Part shown: positions 1 through 24,330 of the stretch, in pieces
Layout: each line of letters begins with the position of its first letter
Numbering within the stretch: position 1 is the first letter of the stretch
Source of the DNA: Xenopus tropicalis
Lineage: Eukaryota; Chordata; Amphibia; Anura; Pipidae
Assembly (NCBI RefSeq): GCF_000004195.4
Contig: NC_030684.2
Span: 105,601,929-105,665,928 of the forward strand
Direction: 5' to 3'
DNA: 64,000 bases
Made by a program: the position numbers and the translations under genes
The notes under the pieces: generated by a model
What the model saw: only the letters and a program-made list of their open reading frames with translations
Told to the model about the DNA's origin: nothing
Databases searched by the model: none

Positions 1-49
1 TCACACACTTGTATAATCAGCAAGCTGTGACACTATGCTTCATTTGCAG

Positions 50-7651
<7,602 letters not shown>

Positions 7652-8110
7652 TTTTGTTATACTTCCAGTCAAAAATCTTGTTTATCTTAGACACTCAATT
7701 CACAAATATTATAAATGCAAGAACCACAGATGAAATTTTTTGGATGCACTACAGCTATGAGGCAGCAAAATAACAATGTATGGAAAAGACAAGCTATAAA
7801 TTACTATACTGAAATTACTAGACTGACAAGGAAGTTAGAAAGTGTCTGTGCCTATATGTCCCCAGCATGGTTATTGTTTCCTCATGCTAAGCCTCTAAAA
7901 TAACTAACTTAAGGAGAAAGCAATGTATGTTATGTATAGTTGAAGGCCCGGAAATGATACAAAACAAGTCCAGATTGCTACAGCACACCTTAAAGATAAG
8001 AAAATGCTGCTGCAGTAGACACGAGTACCTATACCTGGTATCGCCACCGAACTAAAGCACAACATACGCATATTTAAGATCTGATGTTTTGTTCCTTAGA
8101 AACACAGTGT

Positions 8111-8401
8111 TAAGGTGGCCATACATGCACCGATACTATCATACAAATCCTAGTTTTGTACAATATTTGGTGCATGTATGGCAGATCGATGAGACGACCG
8201 ATATTGCAAGAGTGTTGGATATTGGCTGTCCTGTCAATCGGGCAGACAAAAGACTTAGCTCAGGCACCGTTGAAGGAGCCAGAGCAAAATCTGCGTTCAG
8301 GGCTGAATCAGCTCTAAACATCAGTGGAAGGGACGAACAATCTTTTCTGCAAACAATGGATGCAGGAAAGATCGTTATTGTAAGGTGTATGGCCACCTTT
8401 A
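8111..8401. mobile_element. MITE, GGTGGCCATACAT-ended family, copy 1
   Basis: The inverted ends are TAAGGTGGCCATACATG and TGTATGGCCACCTTTA. It stays open for 115 codons by chance but has no protein-like content. Relatives are at 12846-13124 and 24331-25027, with fragments near 57163-57204 and 59197. Confidence 0.8.
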
Positions 8402-9300
8402 GACACATGGGTATTCATATTTCACCAAAAAAGTAGATGAACCCATCGATGAAAAAATGTTGAGCCAGTGCATCTTAAGCTCACATAATTAAAGGCAAAG
8501 TTATTTTTTCTGCATTTTTTGGTGTCCCTGTCTTCTGTGCTCCAGATTCTCTGCTAACCTGCCTACCATAGCTAATTTCCACCACAAACTGCGTGTACAG
8601 GCAGGCAAGCTTGACAACTGAAAATGCTTTAGATACAGTCACACAGCAGTACTTTACATACAAGCAAAATGTTTTCAATTTATTAGAAAAACAAGCTCAG
8701 AATAATAAACCACAGTTAATAATCAATACAGAATGTACTGTTTGCCTTAATTCTTTCCTGTGCTTCACAGAGACATCTTTGTAATGCAGCAACCTGTGTA
8801 GTTTCCACATCATTATCCTTAGTCATTTGTCTTTTAAGTGCTGTCAGTTTTTAAATATAAAATGTTCCTGCTAAATTGTGCTTGGTAAAAGGGTATACTT
8901 CACCTGCAATAATGTTGCCTTTTTTCCTTGAACATATTATAAGCACACTTTGGGGTCATTTCTGCTGTATTATATTATTGGCCCTGAGCTAGCTTCTTCT
9001 ACAGGGATTATAACATTTCATTATAACATTATAACATTTCTAGAACGGTTGCCTAATAATGATGCAGGTTTAAAGGTGTGTCTGGTGTTAAAGTGTTTAT
9101 GGTATTGACCGTTTACTCTGCTAACATCATGATTTTCAACAGCAGCACTCCTGGCTGTTTATTAATTTGTATATGACGTTCCTGCTCAGACACATTCATT
9201 TTTATTTGAAAACATTCATGGCTCCCAAACAAACCAACTTTCTCCTTAAAGGGCAGGTTATAAAGAAATACGTGTTTAAGGAATTTCACACAATGGAATT

Positions 9301-9680
9301 TAAAAGAGAAGGAAAGGGTTAATCACTTACCTGATACCCCAGACCAGTGCTCCTGCTTGGAGAAAACTGCACCTGCCTTGGGTACTTTTCAGAGAGAACC
9401 ACAAAGCGATCCTCTTCTTCATTCTTTTTGTCTCAGTGCCCCCAGGCAGACGCACGTGCAGTAGAGAGAAAAAAGCTGCTTTTTTTTGTTAAAGTTTAGC
9501 ATTTCACTCGACTGTACATGCAAGAGAAAGAGGATTACTCTGTGGTGCTCGCTGAAGGGTACCCTCAGCCCGTGCAGTTTTCTGCTAACAGGAGCACCAA
9601 TCTGGAGTATCAGGTAAGCGATTATAAATCAATGGGGGTGCCTACAATTTGGCAAACCCCAGTGATTAACCCTTTTAACG
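9301..9680. repeat. Palindromic element, about 380 bp
   Basis: AAGGGTTAATCACTTACCTG with GAGCACTGG-type arms at 9314-9385 pair with GCACCAATCTGGAGTATCAG and GTAAGCGATT at 9590-9625. The left end AAAGGGTTAATCACT also matches the right end AGTGATTAACCCTTTT as an inverted repeat. Confidence 0.75.
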
Positions 9681-10257
9681 AAGGACCTTAATTTCTGAGA
9701 ACTTTCTAAATATTTGTGGAGCAGCTGACTACTCCATAAGTATTCAGAAACTGAAATGGTTTCCTTCTGCAAATGGAAACATTTTGAAAGTGGTCACATT
9801 AATAAGGATCATTGCTACAAATTCCTTGGTTATATTTAAGCAACCAGATGATTAAACTGCAATTTTGTCAATATTTATGGCAATTTATCATGAGTTGAAT
9901 TTTCAACCTGTGATCATTCTTAGGCTGATGTCACCAGCTGTCCAACTGGCTCAAAATAAATAGTCCAGTGCAGCAGAGCCAATAACTACATCACATCACA
10001 GAAAGCACAGCCATGAGTTCCACAGGAAATACTATGTAGGGAGCCTGCCCTTCCAGTAGTGTTTCAATAATAAGTAACAGGTGTATGCCTATACAAATTA
10101 TAAGCTGTGCTGCTAGGGGTAGGTCTAGACTGGGATTCAAAATAGGCCCTGGTATTTCAATTACACAAAGACCCAAACAGACCCAACCAGCCCAATAAAT
10201 AGTGACTGTCTCTGGCATCTTACAGCAGCCCCTCACAGATTACCAGTCCGGGCCTGG

Positions 10258-13200
10258 CTAGGGGTGCAAATTTTCAATAGATAAATATGATGTCTGTGCA
10301 GTTATACAACTGGAATTTGCATCTGAATTCATCTGGAATGCAGCCTTCTGCTGTTCTCTCCACGTCAGAATCTGCTCTGTTAGTTCCTCCATTTCTGCCT
10401 CTAAAGATTCCATCCTCACTAATGCATTATCCTGCAAAGAAAGAACAATAAGCAGTTAATTCCTTTTTATAAGAATATGGCTAGTGGGTGCTTAGACCAC
10501 AAGACAAACTGAGACTTCCATCTTCCATAGTCAAATGGAATCTACTAGCAGTGAACTAAATGACAGGATGCACAAGTGCTTTCACACCCAGCTGATAAAC
10601 ACCAGCAAAAAATACCCGTGTGCAATATACCATACAGTTTACAAATGGTGCTGCGCAACAATGATATTTGCGGATTGAGCAGCTCAGGACTCCAACCCTT
10701 TAAAAAAAAAATTTTATTGGCTAATCATGTTAAACACAAAACACACCGGATGGGTTTTGTACATTATGTGTTTAATCATAAGCAACAAACATTTGAGCTG
10801 CTCAATCTGCGAATACTGGTGTTGCATGTCACCATTTGTGGAACTTACATTGTGCTGTTTTACTCTGAACTACGAGAGTTTCGCACACGATTACTGTAAT
10901 TGGAGAAGCGGCCCACAGGGCAGCTGTACCAAGACCACTCCTCGATGGGTTGGGTGTCAAGGTGTCCTACAATGAGTTACTTTAAGCAACAGGCCCAGGG
11001 TAAAAGTACACCTGGGCCATTTGTGTTATTTGGTGAGCTGTCCCCTATAGTACTATGTAATTTTAAAAATTAATGCAAGATTAATGATTTGGTGCATAGA
11101 GTTTAAATACATATATTAAAAGTAATGACTATAGAGTGGATTAGCGCACTGCCCCTTTAGTTTAAAGGTCATTTTGTTTACAGTTTACTGCTCAAATGGA
11201 CTACACGCTGAAGCCTTGCATAAAATGAACTAAGTTGCCAATGCTATAAAAATACATAAGCAAAAGATGGGGTATGCACAGCAACCTCAAACCCAGCTGC
11301 TCTCACTCTTGACTTATTCTGCATCCAAGTTATAGGGCAAGACCTTGCTTATGAAACAAAGTGTACAGTGAAAACTACAGATTGTATTAATTTAGTTACT
11401 TATGCAATCTGCTTTATGACTGTAGCCATTAACTTTACTTACCATACTGCTAGAGCAATCTGGTATTTTTGGAATGGTCTGGATAGTCTTGATATATGTT
11501 TCCAGCTTTTCAATGAAATTTACCGCAAGGGGTAACAAGTCTGCAGTGGACCTAACAAGCAGTAGGAAAAACCTAGTATTAATTCTAATACATTTCAACA
11601 TTGATTTATCTCAGTGATTGGTATCAACAATGTGTTCAATTTTAAATTAAGTAATAATAATTAACAATATTCACCTGTATTGGCAATGCTGATCACATGA
11701 TATGGATACACTTGATCAGTATTGCTAATACTGGTAAATACTGTACTTACGGTACCTGCTAATTATAGGTAATTATTGATTGATTGAAGTTAAATACACA
11801 TAAGATTAACTTCAATCAATTTTGATTAACTATAATTAGGATCTATGTATGCGATACCGTGATAAGTTTCCTAAATGTCCATTGTATAAAAGATGTTTGC
11901 TGAAGTAATCACAAAAAAACACACATGGGAGGGCAGCATTAAAGAGTATAGTTTAAATTTAATATGTTATAGTATGTCCTATTCTTAGTAACATTTCAGT
12001 TGGCCTTCAATTTTTGCTATTGCTCTGTGAGGCTCCAATTTTACTGTTATTGTTTATTTTTATAAATTATCTTTCTGTTCGGCTCCCTCTCCTTTTCATC
12101 TTCCAGGCACTCATTTAAACCACTGCCTGGTTGCTGGCCCAAAAGAGAGCCTTTTTCAGCAGGATTTGGATTCGGCTGAACTAAATCTGAACCCCTAAAA
12201 TCATGTGACTATTGGTTACGTAAACAAGGAAAACGTAGATTTTTATAACCCTTACATGCCCTAATTTGTATATGCAAATTAGAGTTCTGATTCAGCTCAG
12301 GATTTGCCTTAATCCCAAAACAGACGATTCAGTGCATTCCTTCTCTTTGTTGTTGCCTCAGGTTTAGGCTAAGGGTACTTAGGCAAAAAAAAGCTCTCAG
12401 TGCAGCAACACTGAGCAGATTTTGGGGCATATTTTCTCATCTTTAGGCTAGAATCTACCCCAACATAGGCCGACGCCATGCCAGTGTCAGTGGAGCTAGA
12501 CAAAGGATCGAATTGTTCACATCGTGTGCCCTTCATTTATAATAGGAGTTTATTATGGCTGTTAATTTAATTTCTACCACGATTGCCCTGGAGAATCTAA
12601 GAAACTAGAAAGTGAAAATACTTTGGACATCTCATCAAACAATCAGATCTGTATGCCCAGCTTTAGACTAACATCGCACCAAGCTATGCCAGCATTTTGT
12701 CACACACAAAAGTAGCAGTAACAATATGCACAGTTTCAACCAATAACTTCTAATTTGTGGACTATTGAAACCAGTTATGTTGGTCATACGCATACAACCT
12801 CATTTTTTAATAACATTAGAAACTGGTCTGCAATTTCTGTTGTCCACAAATAAAAGTGGCCATATGCGGGCAGATTTAAGCTGCTGATTTCAGTCCTTTA
12901 GACAGATTCAGCAGCTTATCTGCCACCCAACAGGCCTCTCTGATTGATATCTGGCCAGGCAGGTTTGATTTTTCCATCGAATTTGGGACTGCATCGGCTA
13001 ATTAATGTGGTCCTCGAGCCCACAGTTGTAATACGATCGTTAGGCCCTAGGCCCAAACCATCAAAGTAGCCCTATATTGCCAACCTTAGGTGAGCAGATT
13101 TTAATGTGTATGGCCACCTTAAGTGTTTAACAACAATTTTGTGTGTTCTGACAACACAACTTTTCAGGAATTACTGCAAAGTTATGTTATTTATCAATAA

Positions 13201-16089
13201 TCATTTCCTGCTGTAAAACTGTAAAATGGCAACAAACAGAATATATGTTGTACTCTACCAGCAAGACAAAACATATGTATTTTTAATTTTAATTTGCAGA
13301 ACATGTTATTTCATATTAAAGTGCGTTCTGTTTCATCATTATTAGCATTAGTGATTCCTGTATGTAATCTGTAGGTCTTGGAATGTCCGTTGTGATGCCC
13401 TCAAGCTGTTTTAAACATGAACACAAACAAAGGCAGCACCATGATGTTACCTGTGATATGATGCCTCAATAGGCAAATTCTCCTGGCAAACTGGCTGAGC
13501 CAGTCTCTGTCTCAAAGTGCGTTTTTCCCTCAGTACTGCTTCCAAGTGGCTGTTCATTGCTTGCAGTGCCTGATATTTCTGCTCTTTAAACAAAGTAAGA
13601 CAAATACACAAATGAAAAATAAAGCAACATTCTGCCGAGGAAAAGAGAGACCCTACTTATTAAACTGTTGAACAAGGGGGTATAATGCCCCATAAAATTC
13701 TGAGGTGGGAATCAGAGCAAAGTCTTCTGTTGGAAATATTCAGACAATACAATGGGCATTTGCTTCTCACCAAGGTATAAAGGATGAGTGATATCTGCAG
13801 TTTCTTTTTCCAGCTTTAGCAATTCCAGTTCCAGGCTTTTCTGTAAAAACACAAAAAACCCCACAAAATATATATGTATATACGTATCAATTTTAAAGGA
13901 AGTAATACCTTTTAGCTGTTCCCCCACATTTTTAAATAGGCCTTATTTATTACAGTGCTGCTAAAACTTTCTTGCCCATATACAAGCTTTATCAGAAGGA
14001 ACCATAGGGACATTATGGGTAAACTCATATAAACTCATTTAAATCTAAAGTGATTACAGAGGGAGATTAATGAGACCCAGGAATACATACATAACTATAT
14101 GGCAGTAAGTTTGCCCAGTAGCAGAAATCCATAACAACCATAAGATGTTCGCTTTTAAACAGGTGTACAGCTGATTGGTTGCTACTGTAGATTTGCCGGT
14201 TCTGGACAGTTTTAAAGATCAAAGGGAAAGCAGTAAAAATAGTGGAACAATGCTCAGAGGTACCATACCTAGCTACCTAGCTGTGCCTCTTTTGTAGAAA
14301 ATGCTTTTGCACAGAAAAGCACATACACATAAATAAAGTAAAAATTTATTGCATTTTCAGTTTTGCTGTTGATTTGTGCCTGGAAAACATTAATTGCACA
14401 GCTGGCCTATTTAAAGTGAGATTTTGACCGCTGATCTCACAGTTTATCAAGGCTATCAGAATACACCTGGCGTTCATAATCATTATGGTTTTTTTTTAAC
14501 CTAAGAATATGCGAGAGGTAGCCAGAATTCGATTCTGTACTTTTATGTTTTATGCCAGAAAGACAGTGATAATGCACTGGATGGGGAATATGCTACCTTC
14601 CCTGAACTTCTGGAGCCCTTCCGCTCATTAAACTTACATACGAAACACGAGGGGTGTAACTGGTGCAATCCTGACTCTTTGGACCTGTAACCTGAACCAC
14701 TAAAGCAGGGAGACTGCTCCAACAATAGCCATAATCCCCTGCACCTTTCTGGCATCCATACCTGTGACCAACAATATGCCAATTCAGTAAATATTGTATC
14801 CAATCATCATCACTGTCATTGATTTATTGTAAAAAAGTCCATAGCATTGTTTGTGTTCTTTATTTAAGTTTGATATATGTTTAAACTCAATAAGAAAATG
14901 TACCGAAGAAAAAAAAAAGAATATACAAGAGATAAGATACTGTAAAATGCAAGGGCTAGGGCATTTTTTTTTTTTTTTTTTTTTTTAAATGTGTTACAAA
15001 TTGCATATTACTAGGATACACAATTAACCTGGTTTATCTCAGCCTTGATTTCTGTTATCCTTTGGAGTTCTTCCACATGACTGAAACATGGTGCCTCCAG
15101 CTGCGCTTGGTCAAGGGCATTCTGCAAAAGAGAAATTACAGACTGTAATGCTTGATGAAACAAAGGAGAAACAGCCACACAAGAAGGACAGATTAAATCA
15201 TTGGGAGGTGCCAAGTTGTTAGCCCCCCCCCCCCCCCCTGTAATACTAGTCACTTATCTCATACTCAAGCTTAGTGATCCTCTTCCCTAAAACTGCACAA
15301 GTCTGGGGTACTATTTAAAGAGAAGCACTTCAACAAGACATCCCCCATGGGATTGTGCAAGTGCATGTGCAGTAAAGAAAGTACTTTTTCCAAAAAATTT
15401 GCACTGTGCATACACACTAATAGAATTGGCACAGGGAACACGTGGGAGGCCTGGCAGTAGGAAGTAACATAAAAGAATAACTGGGGGTGCCAGACAACAT
15501 GCCATTTAACTTTTAGTGATTTTACATTACATTACATTAACATTTATTTATAAAGCGCCAACATATTCCGCAGCGCTGTACAATAAGTGGGTTACATACA
15601 TTGGACATACAGAGTAACATATAAAGCAATCAGTTGCCAATACAAGAGGTGAAGAGGGCCCTGCTCAAAAGAGCTTACAATCTAGCTTTCCTTCTCCCTA
15701 TTTTTCAACATTGCAATGAATAACATTGTAACATAATATAGTAAGTAAGTTCATTTGAATTCAACCTTTTATAACTAAGTGAAACCTGCATAATTGCAAG
15801 CTGATTCAAAGGAAGGTATGGGACTTGTGAAAATACTTTTTGACTATTGTTTTATTAAATATGTATGGCAGTGCTGTCCAACTGGCGGCCCCCCACCTGT
15901 ACCAGTACGTAACCTTAATTTTCTGTCCGTGAAATATAAGTGATGACAAATACCAAAGCTTTCTTCTACTACAGAAAAGCGAATGTATTGATCTCTGTGT
16001 ACCTGCGATAAAACGCCCGCGGTCAAACATTTCTCTAATAGTAAGGAGGCTGCAGAGGGTTGCAAGGGAGCCCACGGATTTCCTGCCAT
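10258..16089 (-). CDS. haus2: HAUS2 (CEP27), augmin complex subunit 2
   Basis: Six coding exons in minus order: 16089-16003, 15121-15029, 13840-13771, 13583-13451, 11551-11443 and 10431-10258 (stop TAG at 10260-10258). The total is 666 nt, or 221 residues, against about 235 in human. The start MAGNPWAP resembles human MAAANPWDP, and the ATG at 16089 has A at -3 and G at +4. Recognisable family blocks include [34 protein letters not shown], a [17 protein letters not shown] block, [13 protein letters not shown], and [20 protein letters not shown]. The protein is mostly coiled coil. HAUS2 belongs to the eight-subunit augmin complex, which recruits gamma-tubulin ring complex to spindle microtubules for branching nucleation and supports centrosome integrity. 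It faces LRRC57 head to head, the arrangement I recall for the human pair. The C-terminal tail after WREQQK diverges from human. All phases agree. Confidence 0.95.
11665..11837. repeat. Two adjacent hairpins in HAUS2 intron
   Basis: GTATTGGCAATGCTGATCA pairs with TGATCAGTATTGCTAATAC (about 11679-11731). ATTGATTGATTGAAGTTAA pairs with TTAACTTCAATCAAT (about 11776-11820). They are probably MITE remnants. Confidence 0.55.
12846..13124. mobile_element. MITE, GGTGGCCATACAT-ended family, copy 2
   Basis: The left end AAAGTGGCCATATGCGGGCA and the right end TGTGTATGGCCACCTTAAG are inverted. CAGATTTAAGC and GCAGATTTTAATG lie inside the ends. It is located in a HAUS2 intron. Confidence 0.75.
14107..14215. 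repeat. Short palindromic element, AGCAACCAAT family, copy 3 (decayed)
   Basis: AAGTTTGCCCAGTAGCAG and CATAACAACC pair loosely with GGTTGCTACTGTAGATTTGC. It is the most diverged of the three copies. Confidence 0.55.
15521..15690. repeat. Dispersed repeat with CAGCGCTGTACA core
   Basis: TTTATAAAGCGCCAACATAT, CCGCAGCGCTGTACAATAAG and AGAGCTTACAATCTAG are a recognisable vertebrate interspersed-repeat signature. A diverged relative lies at 38552-38770 (CGCAGCCCTGTACAAACTTA). It sits in the HAUS2 intron 15122-16002. Confidence 0.65.
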
Positions 16090-16099
16090 CTTCACTATA

Positions 16100-16420
16100 C
16101 TCCGGTCTGCCCTTGTATACCAAAACAGGCGCTTAATCCCAACAGCCAATCAGCTGGAAGCTCGCCGCGCACACTTATGACCTCACAAGGATTCCATAAT
16201 ACCGCCATGTTTTAGGTGGCGATTAAACTGTACTACGTCAGCCATATTTCTTGGGGCATCTGACGCTTTTGGACTACTGGGAAGGAGGGAGGGGCGATTT
16301 CCGGCAGGAGCTGTGTCAGTGGGGTGTAACTGTACAGTAGTTATTGCTTCTTATTTGTATTTACTTCTGTTAATCGCTTTAATCACCTTTGGTGCCGTGC
16401 GGGGGACTGGGAGGTAGGAA
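16100..16420. promoter_or_regulatory. Putative bidirectional promoter of HAUS2 and LRRC57
   Basis: This is a GC/CpG-richer stretch in AT-rich surroundings, lying between the HAUS2 start codon (16089, minus) and a probable untranslated first exon of LRRC57 (plus). Visible motifs are a CCAAT box (AGCCAATCAG, about 16143-16152), a YY1-like ACCGCCATGTTTT (about 16201-16213), a CRE half-site TACGTCA (about 16233-16240), and an ETS-like ATTTCCGG (about 16298-16305). There is no TATA box near either likely start. A donor-like GAG/GTAGGA at about 16413 could end the LRRC57 5' exon, whose partner acceptor is TCTGAAAG/GAAT at 19327/19328. Motif assignment is by eye. Confidence 0.6.
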
Positions 16421-17083
16421 ACTGAAATACTTGCTACATTACCTAGCCACAATTGGCAGCTAGAAACAAAAGCCCCTGGTTTTGTATTTCTGTATATGTT
16501 GTTGTTTTTATTAATACTCTGCTTTTTAATGATAATTGTCTGGCCTACATTATTCCAGTGGTGTGTTAAAGCGAAGTCGCGTCTCTCTGCCTGCTTTTGC
16601 CATGTAGCCTGTAGTTCTTAGGAAGGTGTGTTTAAAACACTGTAGTAATAACTGTGACCTTTTAGTAGATCATATTTGGTAGGTGTGGGAAAAAAATGAA
16701 ACTTACTGTAAAAGTATGAAAGGGTAGAAAGCAACTGTGTAACTGGATATGGGGGAGAAGGAGGGGGGAGTTACTGGCTTGGTGCTGGGGATAGTGCAGG
16801 TGAGGGGATGGGCTAGACCCACAGGGAGAATGGCCACACACAGGGCAAATGGGCCATGAAAACCAACCAGATCTGGATGTTTAAAGGTGATGCAATGTGA
16901 GTAGAACTTGCCCAGGCATTGTGGCCATACTTTATAAAGTCCCAGCTTCATCAGCATTCAAGTTAGTCAGTCCCTATACAAACTGCTAGCAGAGATTACC
17001 AGTTAGTTTATTCTTTTTCATGCTGGAATAATTCTTAACAGAGCAGTAAATAAACTGGTGAACATTAAATGGACTGGTATTTG

Positions 17084-17508
17084 TTAAAGGAACAGTAAAA
17101 CCAAAAAATGAAAGTGTTTTAAAGTAATTGAAATATAATGTACTGTTGCCCTGCACTGGTAAAACTGGGGTGTTTGCTTCAGGAACACTACTATAGTTTA
17201 TATAAATAAGCTGCTGTGTAGCCATGGGGGCAGCCATTCAAGCTGGAAAAAAGGAGAAAAGGCACAGGTTACATAGCAGATAACAGATAAGACACCATTA
17301 TATTCTACAGGGTTTATCTGTTAGCTGCTATATAACCTGTGCCTTTTCTTCTTTTGAATGGCTGCCCCCATGGCTACACACCAGGGTTTATATAAACTCT
17401 AGTAATGTTTCTAAAGCAAACACAAAACTCTGCCAGTGCAGGGCAGCAGTACATTATAGTTTAATTTCTTTGAAATATATAAATTTTTTGGTGTTACTGT
17501 TCCTTTAA
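17084..17508. mobile_element. TTAA-ended palindromic MITE, copy 1 (425 bp)
   Basis: It begins TTAAAGGAACAGTAAAACCA and ends TGGTGTTACTGTTCCTTTAA. The arms pair over almost the whole length, including GCAGATAACAGATAA against TTATCTGTTAGCTGC at the centre. A TTAA target is typical of piggyBac and Kolobok superfamilies. Other copies are at 17824-18240 and 54630-55055. Confidence 0.9.
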
Positions 17509-17545
17509 GTGAGCATCAGCCATTGCCGTTACAACCATTGCCACA

Positions 17546-18327
17546 ACAGGTATGAGATTTGTTATCCGGAAACCTGGCTAATGTCCCAGTTAGTTGCCCG
17601 TGATAGATCTCTGCTACTGTGGGAGACTAACCACTCCGAAATGTCTTTCCACCGGCAACAACAGGAGTAACCAGTGGCAAGGCCCAAGCATCGCTTCTGT
17701 TTTCTGAAGTCACGTAAAGTTACCGGCAGGAGGAAACTTTGTGCAACTTCAGAAAGCTGAAGGTGCTGGAGGTAAAACAGTCCTATAAAGATCATTTCAT
17801 GTTTAAATGATTTTTTAGTAGACTTAAAGGAACAGTAACACCAAAAAATAAAAGTGTATAAAACTAACTAAAATATAATGTGCTGCTGCCCTGCACTGGT
17901 AAAAGTTGTGTGTTTACTTCAGAAAGTCTACTATAATTTATATAAATAAGCTGCTATGTAGCCATGGAGGCAGCCATTCAAAGGAGAACAGGAACAGGCA
18001 CATAGCAGATAACAGATAAAACACCATTTTATTCTACAGAACTTATCTGTTATCTGCTATGTAACCTGTGCCTTTTCTCCAGCTTGAATGGCTGCCCCCG
18101 TGGCTACACAGCAGCTTATTATATAAATTATAGTAGTGTTACTGTAGCAAACACACCAGTTTTACCAGTGCAGGGCAACAGTGCATTATATTTTTATTAC
18201 TTTAAAGCTCTTTCATTTTTTGGTGTTACTGTTCCTTTAAAGTATAGAAATCCAAACTACTGAAAGAAGCCCTATCTGGAAAACTCCAGGTACTGAGCAT
18301 TCTGGATAACAGGTCCAATACCTGTAC
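17546..18327. mobile_element. GTACAGGTATGGGAT-family element interrupted by other insertions
   Basis: The left end ACAGGTATGAGATTTGTTAT with CCGGAAACC and the right end GGTCCAATACCTGTAC match the complete copy at 26208-26538. The element is split by the TTAA MITE 17824-18240. A further unrelated block, about 17580-17780, replaces its middle. Confidence 0.8.
17824..18240. mobile_element. TTAA-ended palindromic MITE, copy 2, nested
   Basis: It runs TTAAAGGAACAGTAACACCA to TGGTGTTACTGTTCCTTTAA. It sits in the host element at the site that reads GACTTAAGTTATGGAG in the intact copy (about 26445), so it inserted at TTAA. Confidence 0.9.
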
Positions 18328-18782
18328 AAGCATTTGTAAATGGACCCTTGTATCTATAATATTGTTTTATCTAAGACCATAGGGTTCCTTTAAGTCCAGT
18401 TTTAAGCGCAATTGCTATGTTTTTTTTGCCCCAAAATGCAGTGGTTTTTTCCAGAATTCCGTCATTTTGGTCGCAAGAGGTGATGTGCGTGACACAATTC
18501 AGTTTTCTAAAACACAACTGAGAGTGCATTTTGTTTCAGATTTCCAGCTGGTGTTTAGCGTGTAACCCAACTCTTTTGACACAAGTAACTTTAATAAAAG
18601 TGGTTTATGTTCAAATGACTGAAGGGAAATTTGTGGGACTACAACTGAGCTTGCGCTAGTAAATAACCCCTAATGTGCAAGCAGAGAGGATGTAGATACT
18701 GGAGAGCAATTGGGAAAAAATAACTGCCAATGTTCTATGGAAAAGAGTAATTGAAATGAAGGGTGTGACACTTGATTTAAAC

Positions 18783-19102
18783 TAGGGATGCACCGAATCC
18801 CGGATTCGGTTCAGGAGTCAGGCTGAATCCAGGCTATTTTTGAAGGATTCGGTTTCGCCCTGATCCACAGTCCCGGCCGAACCAAATCCTAATTAGCATA
18901 AATTAGCATATGCTAATTAGCATTCGGAAAGGGTTAAATGGTCAGGGGGAAATTTTTTTGCTGCGTGCGATTTTTAACCCCTTCAATCCTAATTACCATA
19001 TATTAATTAGAATTTGGATTCAGTTCAGGATTCAGCTGAATCCTCCAGGGTGGGTTTGGGGGTTCGGCCAAACCCAACAAAGCGGGTTTAGTGCATCCCT
19101 AA
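18783..19102. mobile_element. TAGGGATGCACCGAATCC-ended element
   Basis: The inverted ends are TAGGGATGCACCGAATCC and GTTTAGTGCATCCCTA. The interior repeats ATTCGGTTCAGG and GGATTCAGCTGAATCC motifs and palindromic GCATATGCTAATTAG. Decayed relatives are at about 12160-12340 and 22610-22850. Confidence 0.8.
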
Positions 19103-19337
19103 TTTTAACATTATTTAATATTCAGACAATTTCATTATTTTTGTTCAGACAAAATGACCCCTTTGAGGGTGACTTAGGTAAGCGCAGACTGGATAGATCC
19201 TGTTAACCTTAATGGCTATTACATTTTGTCTCTGTACAGGATTACAGTAATTAAATGTGCCATAAAGAAACTAGTGATTTAATGGGAGCACAATAAAAGG
19301 GGGCTACAATTATACTGTGTCTGAAAGGAATTTGTGA

Positions 19338-23490
<4,153 letters not shown>

Positions 23491-24330
23491 AGGGGTTGAC
23501 AGAGAGCAGTGACAATGTACCTGCTGATGCACAGGCATGCTCTGAATATATAGAGCTAGCTAGATGTGGACCACAGCTACCCCAGCAAGAGCTTTCATAT
23601 GGAACAAAGGCACAAGAGACTGGAAGGCACTGATGACAAGGATGTGTGCCTCTCAGGCCACTAAACACATTGCTTATGACTGATTTGTGAATCACCATGT
23701 TTTACAAATGTATAAATTTGTTTACAAATGCTAAATTAGATCATAAAGATGCAGGTGAACATATGTATATGCAAGGCTTTTTGTTTTAAAAGAACACTAA
23801 CAGAATTGTAATCCGCTACTGCTACTTTGAAATATACTCAGGCAGTGTAAATGGTTAAAGGACCAGTAACTTAAAAAAAAATAACATTTTTCAATTTGAG
23901 GTTTTTTTTCCAGTAGAGGTACATTTATTTAAGTTGTAAGCCCTGCTCTTTTTTTTCTCCTCAAAAGATTTGTGTATATAATATATATTTTGTAACTTGT
24001 TCCAGAAAATCCTATAAACTATTATTTAAATTAAAATATAGCTTCTGAGAGAGATGTAACATTTTTTAAAGTACAGGCTGAGTACAGACTGTGTGTTTTT
24101 GCAGATTTTAGTAAAATAGAAAGAAGAATTTAAGAGAATTAATATGACCATAAAATGGCTGATCCACTATGGTAACCAACCATTCTGCCTACTTAACAGA
24201 CAAATACTCAACATGGGAACTACAGGAGAGAAGGTCTGGCCCCTCTTCACTTTATTTGCTAATGTACTGTGCAGCAGCTGGCATGGTGTGCAGTGGCAGA
24301 TAAGATTTTGACACGACACAAATCATCTTT

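Larger units (their letters stand above)
7652..10257. other. Intergenic HEATR4-HAUS2 (tail to tail), with 3' UTRs
   Basis: This interval contains the MITE at 8111-8401, the palindrome at 9301-9680, and a segment at 10148-10250 shared with 1541-1650. No gene is seen. The 3' UTR ends of HEATR4 and HAUS2 must lie here, but no clean poly(A) signal pair was found. Confidence 0.6.
10432..15028. other. HAUS2 introns between 10432 and 15028
   Basis: These introns hold small hairpins at 11665-11837, a partial copy of the CACCTTTAAGTTAA family (about 11985-12150), a fragment of the CACCGAATCC family (about 12160-12340), the MITE at 12846-13124 and the palindrome at 14107-14215. A T21 run lies at about 14965-14986. 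The intron 10432-11442 shows nothing else. No gene is seen on the opposite strand. Confidence 0.55.

Noticed and set aside
8089..8436. 115-codon open frame
   Set aside because: It coincides with the MITE 8111-8401, including its terminal repeats.
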